Positions 17,260 through 25,209 of a stretch of 64,000 nucleotides of DNA are shown one piece after another. Under the pieces are notes generated by a model. That model made no database searches and was not told the DNA's origin. It saw nothing but the letters and a program-made list of their open reading frames with translations. The DNA lies in contig DBXO01000011.1 of the NCBI GenBank assembly GCA_002309635.1, positions 91,787-155,786 of the forward strand. The letters are read 5' to 3'. The first letter of the stretch is position 1, and every line of letters begins with the position of its first letter. A program made the translations under genes and the position numbers. This stretch comes from Ruminococcus flavefaciens. GTDB taxonomy: Bacteria; Bacillota; Clostridia; Oscillospirales; Ruminococcaceae.

Positions 17260-17817
17260 TTACAGAGTTATGCCTTCTTCGGTGAGAAGCTTTTTCAGCC
17301 GTTTCATGGCCCGTCCGCACCGAACACGTACCGCAGCCGCGCTCAGACCTGTCATCTCTGCTATCTCGCCCGAAGTCTTGTTATAATAGTATTTCTGAAT
17401 GATTATGACGGAATCGGGAGTGCCGAGCTCGCCTATTTTTCCGAGAAGCTGCTGTGCAAGCTCTGCTTTGTCCGAATTTGCCTCGATATCCTCACCATCA
17501 GCTAACTCTGCCATTTCAGCATCGGCAGAGATATCGAGTCCTTTCCCGGAAACAAGACGCCTCCTCATGCTTACAGCCGCATTGCGGGCAGCAGCTCCTA
17601 TATATGATCTCAGCGATACACTGTCATCGCTTCGGAGCTTCATCATTACGGAAGCAAATACGTCTATGACGCATTCCTCGGAATCGGACTGACTTCCGAA
17701 GCCGCTGATTATTCTGTTGACTATGGCATATACATAGCTGTAATATTTATCAAAAAGAGCTCTCTGCCCGTTGGCGGGTACCTCGCGCATGAGAGCCATT
17801 ATCTCATTATCTGTCAT
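17260..17817 (-). CDS. ECF-type RNA polymerase sigma factor
   Basis: 185 residues. Region 2 is visible as RALFDKYYSYVYAIVNRIISG followed by VIDVFASVMMKL. Region 4 is the helix-turn-helix SGEIAEMTGLSAAAVRVRCGRAMKRL. I chose ATG 17817 (MTDNEIM) because AAAGGAGG lies 6 bases upstream; the two upstream ATG codons overlap or precede that site. It is transcribed with the downstream membrane protein, the usual sigma/anti-sigma order. Targets are unknown. No convincing sigma-A promoter was seen upstream, and an autoregulated promoter is possible. Confidence 0.92.
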   Translation of the reverse strand: MTDNEIMALMREVPANGQRALFDKYYSYVYAIVNRIISGFGSQSDSEECVIDVFASVMMKLRSDDSVSLRSYIGAAARNAAVSMRRRLVSGKGLDISADAEMAELADGEDIEANSDKAELAQQLLGKIGELGTPDSVIIIQKYYYNKTSGEIAEMTGLSAAAVRVRCGRAMKRLKKLLTEEGITL

Positions 17818-17973
17818 ACGCATCCTCCTTTGCATTTCTTAAAGCGAATTCGTCTTCACTTATATTAACGCAAACCCGGTGTAAAGTGTAACACTATTCT
17901 ATCATTTTTTTATTTTAAGTGCAAGATTTTAAATAAGAAACAATATATTTAATACTTTTTGTTATTTCAGATA

Positions 17974-18002
17974 TTGCTTTATCAGTGAATTTGTGGTATA
18001 AT
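17974..18002 (+). promoter_or_regulatory. Promoter of SDR-alcohol dehydrogenase pair
   Basis: TTGCTT, 17 bases, TATAAT. Confidence 0.75.
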
Positions 18003-18060
18003 AAGTCCAACAGTTTTACGGCGCAATAGACAAAAAATCCATCAAGAGGTGAATAATTAC

Positions 18061-19065
18061 GTGAAGATACTACTCATCGGCGGCACAGGCACCATAAGTA
18101 TGGCTATAACAAAGCTCCTTGCACAGCAGGGTCACGAGGTCGTGCTCCTAAACCGCGGCGGCAGGAACAGCAGCCTGCCCGATAATGTCAGAACTATACA
18201 GTGTGATATATCCGACGAGGCTGACGCCGCTGAAAAGCTGGAAGGAATGAGCTTTGACTGCGTCGGCGAGTTCATAGGCTTCGTACCCGCTCAGGTTGAA
18301 AGGGACTTCCGCCTTTTCAGCGGCAGAACAAAGCAGTACATCTATATAAGCTCCGCTTCAGCCTATCAGAAGCCGCTTTCGGACTGCGTCATCACGGAGA
18401 GCACGCCGCTTTCAAATCCACACTGGCAGTATTCCCGCGACAAGACAGCCTGCGAGGAATACCTTATGAAGCAGTACCGCGAAAACGGTTTCCCCATAAC
18501 TATAGTACGCCCCAGCCACACCTACGATGAAAGGTCGGTGCCTCTCGGAGTTCACGGCGACAAGGGCAGCTGGCAGGTGGTCAAGCGGATAATGGAGGGC
18601 AAGCCGGTTATTATCCACGGCGACGGCACCTCACTGTGGACCATTACCCACAACAGCGACTTCGCAAAGGCTTATGCAGGTCTTGTAGGAAATATCCACG
18701 CTATAGGCCAGGCGTTCCATATAACCTCAGACGAGAGCGTAACATGGAATCAGATATATTCGATCATAGCCGACGAGCTGGGAGTTGAGCTCAATGCCTG
18801 CCATGTTTCTTCGGAAATGCTGAACGCAGTCGGTCCATACGATTTCGAGGGGACTCTTCTCGGCGACAAGGCTTGTACCGTAATATTCGACAACTCGAAG
18901 ATAAAACGTGCCGTCCCGGGTTTTGCCGCAACAGTTCGTGCAGATCAGGGAATAAGGCAAACTATAAGATATATCCTTGCTCACAGGGAGTGTCAGACCG
19001 AGGACGAGGATTTCGACCGCTGGTGCGATAAGGTCGCAGCCGCTGTAAATAATTTCAGAATATAA
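18061..19065 (+). CDS. NAD-dependent epimerase/dehydratase-like SDR
   Basis: 334 residues from GTG 18061 (MKILLIGG), which has AAGAGGTG nine bases upstream; another GTG at 18049 is less well placed. It is an extended or atypical short-chain dehydrogenase. The dinucleotide motif is LLIGGTGTISMAITK, the strand-4 block is YIYISSASAYQK, and YSRDK supplies the YxxxK catalytic pair. A substrate-side block reads IVRPSHTYDERSVP. The substrate cannot be told from sequence; relatives act on nucleotide sugars. It is followed 18 bases later by an iron alcohol dehydrogenase. Confidence 0.88.
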   Translation: MKILLIGGTGTISMAITKLLAQQGHEVVLLNRGGRNSSLPDNVRTIQCDISDEADAAEKLEGMSFDCVGEFIGFVPAQVERDFRLFSGRTKQYIYISSASAYQKPLSDCVITESTPLSNPHWQYSRDKTACEEYLMKQYRENGFPITIVRPSHTYDERSVPLGVHGDKGSWQVVKRIMEGKPVIIHGDGTSLWTITHNSDFAKAYAGLVGNIHAIGQAFHITSDESVTWNQIYSIIADELGVELNACHVSSEMLNAVGPYDFEGTLLGDKACTVIFDNSKIKRAVPGFAATVRADQGIRQTIRYILAHRECQTEDEDFDRWCDKVAAAVNNFRI

Positions 19066-19083
19066 TAAGGGAGGAACATTTTT

Positions 19084-20262
19084 ATGGATAATTTTCAGTT
19101 TTACAGCCCTACGGAGTTCATTTTCGGAAGGGACACAGAATCAAAGGCAGGAGAAATGGTAAAGAAGTACGGCGGTAGCAAGGTGCTAATACACTACGGT
19201 TCGGGCTCTGCGGTAAAATCGGGACTTATCGCCGCAGTAAGAGCTTCTCTCAGTGAGAGCGGCATCGAATTCACCGAGCTGGGCGGCGTTCAGCCAAATC
19301 CCCGTGATACTCTTATTTACAAGGGTATTCAGCTCTGCCGCGACGAGAATGTTGACTTTATCCTCTCTGTGGGCGGCGGCTCATGTATCGACTCGTCCAA
19401 GGCCATCGCTCTCGGAGTTCCATATGACGGCGACTTCTGGGACTTTTACGGCACAGGCAAGGAAGTGGAAAAGGCTCTCCCCATCGGCACCGTGCTAACC
19501 ATCGCAGCCGCAGGCAGCGAGGGCTCCGGAGCTTCCGTAGTCACCAAGGAGGAGGGCAGCTTAAAGCGTGACGTTGGCTCTGACAAACTCCGTCCCCGCT
19601 TCTCCATACTCAACCCCGAGCTTACATGCTCTCTCCCCGCTTATCAGACAGCATGCGGAGCTACAGATATAATGGCTCACGTTTTCGAACGCTATTTCAC
19701 AAATACTCACGAGGTAGAGATAACAGACCGTCTCTGCGAGGCTGTTCTCCTTACCATGATAAAGGAAACTCCCCGTGTTATAATCCAGCCGGATAACTAC
19801 GAGGCAAGAGCCAATATCATGTGGGCAGGCACAGTTGCTCACAACGATATCGTAGGCGTTGGAAGAAGTCAGGACTGGAACAGCCACCGCATAGAGCATG
19901 AGCTTTCGGCTCTCTATGACTGCGCTCACGGTGCAGGCCTTGCAGTCGTTATGCCCGCATGGATGGAATTCGTATACAAGCACGATGTTATGCGTTTTGC
20001 GCAGATGGCTGTCCGCGTATGGGGCTGTCAGATGAACTTTGACAATCCGGATGAGACCGCTCTTGAAGGTATCCAGTGCTTCAGAGGCTTCCTGCGCAGT
20101 ATCGGCATGCCCATCAACTTCAAGGAGCTGGGTGCAAAGGAGGAGGATATACCTGTTCTCGTAGAAAAGCTTGGTCTCGGCGAAGGCAGGACAGGCGGCT
20201 TCGTACACCTCTCCTCACAGGACGTTGCTACCATTTACCGCATAGCAGCCCATACAGAATGA
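19084..20262 (+). CDS. Iron-containing alcohol dehydrogenase (BDH-like)
   Basis: 392 residues, full length for the group III Fe-ADH family that includes clostridial butanol dehydrogenases. It shows the nucleotide-binding LSVGGGSCIDSSKAIA, the metal-binding GATDIMAHVFERYF, HRIEHELSALYD, and AHGAGLAVVMPAWM with the last metal histidine. It likely reduces aldehydes with NAD(P)H in fermentation. The ribosome binding site is AGGGAGG. It converges with the M50 gene with only three bases between stop codons and no separate terminator. Confidence 0.93.
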   Translation: MDNFQFYSPTEFIFGRDTESKAGEMVKKYGGSKVLIHYGSGSAVKSGLIAAVRASLSESGIEFTELGGVQPNPRDTLIYKGIQLCRDENVDFILSVGGGSCIDSSKAIALGVPYDGDFWDFYGTGKEVEKALPIGTVLTIAAAGSEGSGASVVTKEEGSLKRDVGSDKLRPRFSILNPELTCSLPAYQTACGATDIMAHVFERYFTNTHEVEITDRLCEAVLLTMIKETPRVIIQPDNYEARANIMWAGTVAHNDIVGVGRSQDWNSHRIEHELSALYDCAHGAGLAVVMPAWMEFVYKHDVMRFAQMAVRVWGCQMNFDNPDETALEGIQCFRGFLRSIGMPINFKELGAKEEDIPVLVEKLGLGEGRTGGFVHLSSQDVATIYRIAAHTE

Positions 20263-20265
20263 GAG

Positions 20266-20838
20266 CTACCTGCGGATATCCCCTATAAACAGGGCTGACG
20301 AGGCTATCAGCAGCGTCAGGGCGACTGAGCCGCAAAGATAAGCCGCAGCTCCCGCAAAGACTATTATAAGCAGCTTAACGGCTGTAAGTACAGCGTCGGC
20401 TGTAGTTTCACAGACTGTTCCCGAAATGATGTGGGAAATGACAGCTCCGCCGTCAAGGCTCCTGTATGGCAGCATATTATAGCAGGCAGCAAGCAGGTTC
20501 AGCAGCGGAAATGCTCCCCCGCAGCCTGTGAGCATCATTATAAGAAATACAGCAATATTGGCGGCAGGTCCCGCAAGCAGCACGAAAATGCTGTTTCTGA
20601 GCGGTACCGTGCCGCCTTTTCGCATATTCATGCGTATTCCTGCCCCGCTTAGCTCAACAGAGCGGACGCTGCCGCCGCAGAGTGCAACTGCAATGATATG
20701 CCCCGCTTCATGTACGGCACAGACGGTGTAAAAGGCAAGTACGAGCCCGCCGCTCCGCATCAGGAATATCAGCCCGTTGAATACGAAAAATGAAAAATAC
20801 AGCCGCACATTGCAGCCGAATATCCTAAAGCCTATCAA
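20266..20838 (-). CDS. M50 (site-2 protease/SpoIVFB-like) membrane metalloprotease
   Basis: 190 residues with about five membrane helices. The zinc motif HEAGH lies in the second hydrophobic segment and the third ligand motif is NMLPYRSLDGG, corresponding to NxxPxxxLDGG of site-2 proteases. By size and motifs it resembles SpoIVFB, which activates pro-sigma-K in sporulation, but no substrate is visible. The frame opens with TTG at 20838, overlapping the upstream gene by 14 bases. The first ATG would delete the first helix, so I favour the TTG. Confidence 0.85.
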   Translation of the reverse strand: MIGFRIFGCNVRLYFSFFVFNGLIFLMRSGGLVLAFYTVCAVHEAGHIIAVALCGGSVRSVELSGAGIRMNMRKGGTVPLRNSIFVLLAGPAANIAVFLIMMLTGCGGAFPLLNLLAACYNMLPYRSLDGGAVISHIISGTVCETTADAVLTAVKLLIIVFAGAAAYLCGSVALTLLIASSALFIGDIRR

Positions 20839-21094
20839 TATATTCCAATATAAAGTCGATAGGATTCGGTACTGCCGGGGCAGGATCCGACGAAATGGCT
20901 TTCAGCCTGCCGAAGACCTCTCCGGTCAGCTGCGGGCGGAAGAAGCTGCCTCCGATGAACAGAAGAGCAATGAGTATGCACAGAACAGCCTGCGTTGCTA
21001 TCACGTCGTCTGCCCTGTTCCTGCGCTTTCTGTCGTATTCCTCCATAAGCGCCTCGGTGCTGCCGCTGTCGTACTCAATATCCTCGTTTTCCAT
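20825..21094 (-). CDS. Small single-pass membrane protein upstream of M50 protease
   Basis: 89 residues. A charged cytoplasmic N-terminus (EEYDRKRRNRADD) is followed by one membrane helix (AVLCILIALLFIGGSFF) and about 35 external residues. The ribosome binding site is GAGGTGATG. Translationally coupled to the protease, so it may regulate or anchor it. SpoIVFA plays that role in Bacillus but is much longer and has a LytM domain absent here. Confidence 0.72.
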   Translation of the reverse strand: MENEDIEYDSGSTEALMEEYDRKRRNRADDVIATQAVLCILIALLFIGGSFFRPQLTGEVFGRLKAISSDPAPAVPNPIDFILEYIDRL

Positions 21095-21222
21095 AACATC
21101 ACCTCATTAATCATTATGCGAAAAAAATCGAAAAATGCAATATTCTCCTTGTATTTTCCTCAAAATGAGTGCAATAATACTACTGCGGAGAGATTCCGCA
21201 AATCAATCAGAGGTAAATGCTT

Positions 21223-21957
21223 ATGAAAATAAACGCTTCCGCTGCATTGCTGACTGCGGCTTGTCTGCCGTGCACGGCAGTATACGCTGCCGATAACACC
21301 AGAATAGGCTACGGTCAGGGTACGTCAGTCGATGAGAAAAACCGACCCGTTGACGCAGTGCAGTTCAACAGCCGATTCGGCGACCTTGATGCCTTCGCCC
21401 TGTCGGAGGACGATAAAAGAATAATCATCACCTTTGATCAGGGCTATGAAAACGGCTATACAGCAAAGATACTGGATACCCTTAAAGCCAAGGACGTACA
21501 GGCTGTGTTCTTTCTGACAGGTCCTTACGCAAAAACGGAGGGAGCTCTCGTAAAACGCATGATAAACGAGGGGCATATCCTCGGAAATCACGGCATGACA
21601 CATGCAAGTCTGCCTGCTCTCTCCGAAGAGGACGCAAAGAAAGAGATACTTTCCCTGCATGACTATGTAATGAACAATTACGGCTATCAGATGCAGTACT
21701 TCCGATGTCCCTGCGGGGAATACTCGGAACAGGCACTTGAGACCGCCAAAAGCTGCGGCTACAAGACGCTTTTCTGGAGCAGCGCCTATGTGGACTGGAA
21801 CACTGACTCTCAGCCCTCCCCTTCCGAGGGACTGAAAAAGCTTACCGACGCAGCTCACGGCGGAGAAATACTCCTGCTCCACTCTGTTTCGGCTACAAAT
21901 GCCGAGATACTCGGTCAGCTGATCGATAACTTCAGGGCTAAGGGATTTACGGTATAA
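21223..21957 (+). CDS. Polysaccharide deacetylase, PdaA-like
   Basis: 244 residues: a signal peptide (MKINASAALLTAACLPCTAVYA) and a NodB domain. IIITFDQGYENGYT carries the catalytic aspartate; the second acidic position is Gln, and PdaA proteins similarly have Asn there. GNHGMTHASL gives the zinc histidines, FRCPCGEYS the strand after them, and ILLLHSVS the catalytic histidine. PdaA makes muramic-delta-lactam in spore cortex; a broader peptidoglycan deacetylase role is possible. ATG 21223 fits AGAGG spacing better than ATG 21217. Confidence 0.88.
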   Translation: MKINASAALLTAACLPCTAVYAADNTRIGYGQGTSVDEKNRPVDAVQFNSRFGDLDAFALSEDDKRIIITFDQGYENGYTAKILDTLKAKDVQAVFFLTGPYAKTEGALVKRMINEGHILGNHGMTHASLPALSEEDAKKEILSLHDYVMNNYGYQMQYFRCPCGEYSEQALETAKSCGYKTLFWSSAYVDWNTDSQPSPSEGLKKLTDAAHGGEILLLHSVSATNAEILGQLIDNFRAKGFTV

Positions 21958-22023
21958 AGCGAAACAGCATAAAGGAGCTCCGGCACCTTTATGCTGTTTC
22001 AAAAAAAGAATTACAGTACATGC

Positions 22024-22054
22024 AAAAACGGGACACCAAGTGTCCCGTTTTTAT
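22024..22054. terminator. Bidirectional terminator
   Basis: AAAAACGGGACAC-CAA-GTGTCCCGTTTTT serves both the deacetylase (plus) and the DUF11 gene (minus). A nearly identical core recurs at 23477-23498. Confidence 0.87.
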
Positions 22055-22079
22055 TATTATCCCAAGCGACTAACGGCTT

Positions 22080-22940
22080 TTATACGAGCCTGCCTCTGAT
22101 AATAAGCGTGCTGACACCTGCCTGCGCGGACCACTCACCTGTATTCTCATTCTGCGAGAACTGTGCCGCAGGTACTGTCACCTGACCGTCAAGGCTGGTG
22201 AATACTCCGTTGTCGGGATCATATGCGTAGTTTGTGCCAGATACCCATGCAGTGCCGTTGAACTCGGCAGTAAGTCCGCTGAGTGAGGGGCTGAATGTGT
22301 CGCTGAATATTACATTGTCAGCTGCCTCCGCAGGCTCTGTGCCGAAATTCTGTATGATAAAGGTGTAGGTCACCTCTCCGTTCTCCTCAACAGCAGCAGG
22401 ACTCAACGACTTGCTGATAGCAAGGTCTATTCCGTCGCTGTAGGAGATAGTCCCGGAAACTGTTAAAGGCTCGAAGCCTGTGCCGCTGATAGTAGCGGAA
22501 TTGGTTATCACGGCTTCATCGCCCATAGGTGCAAAGCTGTTGGTTTCTGCTGCGTATATCAGCATAGCATTGCCGCCTGCGGGGACGTTTATGCCTGTGA
22601 CCGTAAGCGGAGATACCGAGGCAACAGCCGGTGCTGCCTGCTTTACGCCGTTAACATAGCAGGACAGGGTACCCTCTCTGTAGCTCAGGGGCACAACAAC
22701 GGTACCGTCCTCGCCAAAGCTGTATGCGCCGAGGTCGTCGCTGACGGTCAGTCCGCTGTAGCACACCGAGCCCGTATTGACTATGCTTATCATATAAACA
22801 TTCCCGCTTCCCTGGGAATAGCTGTCGGAAACAGCACTTTTTTCTGCGGAAAGCACCTCAAGTATCTCACCTGAGGTTATATTCGAGGTCGCCACTGTTC
22901 CGTTATAGGACAATGTTGCCTGATTGTAGAAAGCTGCCAT
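22080..22940 (-). CDS. DUF11-type repeat protein without signal peptide
   Basis: 286 residues from ATG 22940 (MAAFYNQATLSYNG), with GGAGG 7 bases upstream; the open frame extends earlier without support. The N-terminal NQATLSYNGTVATSNITSGEI block is followed by a beta-rich region. A DUF11-like immunoglobulin-type repeat comes last (DLAISKSLSPAAVEENGEVTYTF...NVIFSDTFSPSLSG). Such domains are normally surface exposed, yet no signal peptide is present, suggesting a spore-coat-type or lysis-released protein. A GAGGGAG/CTCCCTC hairpin at 22981-22998 lies in its leader. Confidence 0.75.
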   Translation of the reverse strand: MAAFYNQATLSYNGTVATSNITSGEILEVLSAEKSAVSDSYSQGSGNVYMISIVNTGSVCYSGLTVSDDLGAYSFGEDGTVVVPLSYREGTLSCYVNGVKQAAPAVASVSPLTVTGINVPAGGNAMLIYAAETNSFAPMGDEAVITNSATISGTGFEPLTVSGTISYSDGIDLAISKSLSPAAVEENGEVTYTFIIQNFGTEPAEAADNVIFSDTFSPSLSGLTAEFNGTAWVSGTNYAYDPDNGVFTSLDGQVTVPAAQFSQNENTGEWSAQAGVSTLIIRGRLV

Positions 22941-23040
22941 ATAAATTCCTCCATATGACGGCATTGCCGCCGTACTAAGGGAGGGAGTCCCCTCCCTCAA
23001 TGATATTATATGACAGCAAGACATCTGGCGTGAATGGATA

Positions 23041-23454
23041 TCAGATGATGATACCGCTGAAATGATCTATCTCATGCTGGATTATCTCAGCCTCAAAGTC
23101 GCGGAATATCCCGCGGCGGCGCTTGAATTTCCTGTCTGTGTACTCCACGGTTATAATGCGGTGACGTGTAACTGGACGTACTCCGCTGAGTGAAAGGCAG
23201 CCCTCCTCAGTCTCGTAGGTGTCCTTTGACCTGTCCACTATCTCAGGGTTTATCATAGCGATGTACTCATCACCGATAAGGGCAACAAGTATGGTCTTGT
23301 GGACGCCTATCATGTTAGCTGCCATGCCCACGCAGCGCTCCTCGTTAGCCTTTACAGTATCCAGCAGGTCGCGGACGGTCTGCATATCGGCTCTTGTGGC
23401 AGGCTCTGACTTTATTGCAAGCACGGCTTCGTCCCTGACTATGTCTTTTACCAT
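23041..23454 (-). CDS. def: Peptide deformylase (clostridial short form)
   Basis: Removes the N-formyl group from nascent proteins. 137 residues from ATG 23454, which has AAAGGAG seven bases upstream. Motif 1 is GMAANMIG (usual GxGLAAxQ, with Asn replacing Gln, as I recall for a clostridial subgroup). Motif 2 is EGCLS with the metal cysteine. Motif 3 is QHEIDH with the two metal histidines and catalytic Glu. All metal ligands are present. Probably a second, auxiliary deformylase; whether it is the only copy cannot be seen here. Confidence 0.9.
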   Translation of the reverse strand: MVKDIVRDEAVLAIKSEPATRADMQTVRDLLDTVKANEERCVGMAANMIGVHKTILVALIGDEYIAMINPEIVDRSKDTYETEEGCLSLSGVRPVTRHRIITVEYTDRKFKRRRGIFRDFEAEIIQHEIDHFSGIII

Positions 23455-23476
23455 AAAAATGCTCCTTTTCAAAGAA

Positions 23477-23498
23477 AAACGGGACATACGTCCCGTTT
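23477..23498 (-). terminator. Terminator after amidohydrolase gene
   Basis: Minus strand AAACGGGACGTATGTCCCGTTTTTC, between the amidohydrolase stop and the def ribosome binding site. Confidence 0.82.
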
Positions 23499-23502
23499 AC
23501 GA

Positions 23503-24315
23503 TTATTCCAGTTCAAGAAACGCCTTGAAGTTGTCGGCGAGTATCATCTGATTCTCCTCTTCCGTAAAGCCCAGCTTAAGGAAACGCATGAGCTCGTCCT
23601 CGTGGCTCCACATCGGGAAATCCGAACCGAAGAAGCAGTTTTCGATACCGTATTTTCTCACTATCCCCGCTGCTCTTTCGGGAGTAAGGAAAGCAAGAGA
23701 GCTGCTGACGTCGAATCTTACATTCTCCAGCCGTGGAAGTATCTTCTCGGCGGCGTCCCACTGCTGATAACCGCCAAGATGTGCGGCAAGTATCTTCAGC
23801 TTCGGGAAATTGTCGTGTATCCTCTTTATGCGCTCGGGCGCAGAATAATCGTATCTTGCGTCTCCGCAGTGGATAAGCAGCGGAAGTCTTCCCTCCATGA
23901 GCTCATATATCCTGAAAGCCTCGGGAGAATCCGCGTTGAACTTCTGAAAATCGGGGTGAAGCTTTACTCCGTGAAGCCCAAGGGAGATTATCTGCTCTAT
24001 GTCCGCTTCAAGGTCTGAGGAATCGGCGTGTGTGGTGCCGAAACCGTAAAAGCAGCTGTGCTTTGCGCACTCGCCTGCTATATATGTATTTATATTGCTT
24101 GTCTGACGGGGAGTTGTCGCAGTCGAGCACACAAGATACTTCTTTACGCCTATCCTGCTTCCCGCTTCTATGAGCTTCTCACTGAAGCCTCTGTTATTCA
24201 TTGGTATGCCGTAGAAATTTCCAATGCTGTCTGTAGCTGTGTCGGCTATCTTTTCGGGGAAAATATGGGAATGAGCATCGATTATCTCATACTTTCCGTA
24301 AACCTCGGGGTTCAT
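23503..24315 (-). CDS. Amidohydrolase-family TIM-barrel metal hydrolase
   Basis: 270 residues from ATG 24315 (MNPEVYGKY) with TAGGAGATGG upstream. Metal ligand signatures: IIDAHSHIFPEK (HxH) on strand 1, LHGVKLHPDF on a middle strand, LLIHCGD, LAAHLGG, and FFGSDFPMW with the last aspartate. This pattern matches the amidohydro_2 group of decarboxylases and hydrolases. The substrate cannot be assigned. Confidence 0.85.
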   Translation of the reverse strand: MNPEVYGKYEIIDAHSHIFPEKIADTATDSIGNFYGIPMNNRGFSEKLIEAGSRIGVKKYLVCSTATTPRQTSNINTYIAGECAKHSCFYGFGTTHADSSDLEADIEQIISLGLHGVKLHPDFQKFNADSPEAFRIYELMEGRLPLLIHCGDARYDYSAPERIKRIHDNFPKLKILAAHLGGYQQWDAAEKILPRLENVRFDVSSSLAFLTPERAAGIVRKYGIENCFFGSDFPMWSHEDELMRFLKLGFTEEENQMILADNFKAFLELE

Positions 24316-24349
24316 ACATCCATCTCCTAAATACAGATTCAATGAACAT

Positions 24350-24378
24350 TATACCCCATATATTTCCAAAAGTCAAGC
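24350..24378 (-). promoter_or_regulatory. Promoter of amidohydrolase gene
   Basis: Minus strand TTGACT, 17 bases, TATAAT. Confidence 0.82.
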
Positions 24379-24411
24379 TGTTTTATTATAGCTATAAGTA
24401 ATAAGCAGTTA

Positions 24412-25209
24412 TCACCTTTCCTCAAGGCGTCCCTTTGCAGCACTTTCCTTTTCGATATCAATACGCTCGAGGACTATCTCGCGTCCTGCGATACGGAAGC
24501 CTATCTCCTGATAGAAGCTCACTCTGACGTCAAGTGCGAGAAGATACGCTCTTTTTCCGAGGCCGTTGAAGAACTTAGCCAGCCATTTGAGGAACTCCCT
24601 TGCATATCCCCGTCCTCTTGCCGCCTTGTTGGTAGCTACCTGTCCGATGAGAACGGTACTGCCGATATCGAATACCGCTGAAGCCGTGGTTGAGTCGCGG
24701 TAAGTAAAGACCCTGCTTATGCCGTGGCGGCAGCGGTGGGAGGTATCCGTGTACCACAGTGAGAAATCGGCGATATTAGGGAAGCCCTCGCTGAGTATCT
24801 TGTACACGTCGGGGAGACTGGGATTGAATTCCACGTGCTCCTCGATAGCTTCAAGGGGCGTATCATCGGGGATAAGCTCAAATATGGTACGGTTGAGGAC
24901 CTGATAGCGTTCGGGAATGGTTATGCCCTCAAGTATTTTCTGGTCGCCCTCTATACGGAATGGCAGATTCATGCTGACAAAGAGGTCTATCTCGTCATTT
25001 GGCTCCAGCTTTCCGTCGCCGCAGATTATCAGCGTGGAATTTATGATGAACATGAAGCCTGTTCCGATGCCGTCGGTTATCTTGTAAAAGCGGCAGAATT
25101 CGTAATTCGGACCGTAGGCTCTCATATAAGCAAGCATTTTTTTGCCCGAAAGCGTCTTGTTGAGCAGATCGCGGTCCAGCTCATGCTCATGCTCGATAAG
25201 TTTTATCAT
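24412..25209 (-). CDS. GNAT-family N-acetyltransferase
   Basis: 265 residues. The N-terminal half is unrecognised. The GNAT fold sits at about residues 130-245, with the acetyl-CoA pyrophosphate loop VATNKAARGRGYAREFLKWL and FYQEIGF near the end. The start codon overlaps the stop of the upstream M42 gene by four bases, so it is translationally coupled to two peptidase genes. Substrate unknown. Confidence 0.85.
   Translation of the reverse strand: MIKLIEHEHELDRDLLNKTLSGKKMLAYMRAYGPNYEFCRFYKITDGIGTGFMFIINSTLIICGDGKLEPNDEIDLFVSMNLPFRIEGDQKILEGITIPERYQVLNRTIFELIPDDTPLEAIEEHVEFNPSLPDVYKILSEGFPNIADFSLWYTDTSHRCRHGISRVFTYRDSTTASAVFDIGSTVLIGQVATNKAARGRGYAREFLKWLAKFFNGLGKRAYLLALDVRVSFYQEIGFRIAGREIVLERIDIEKESAAKGRLEER

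Noticed and set aside
21958..22012. GAAACAGCATAAAGG/CCTTTATGCTGTTTC stem as a terminator of the deacetylase
   Set aside because: It is followed by A rather than T on the plus strand; the next hairpin (22024-22054) is the better terminator.
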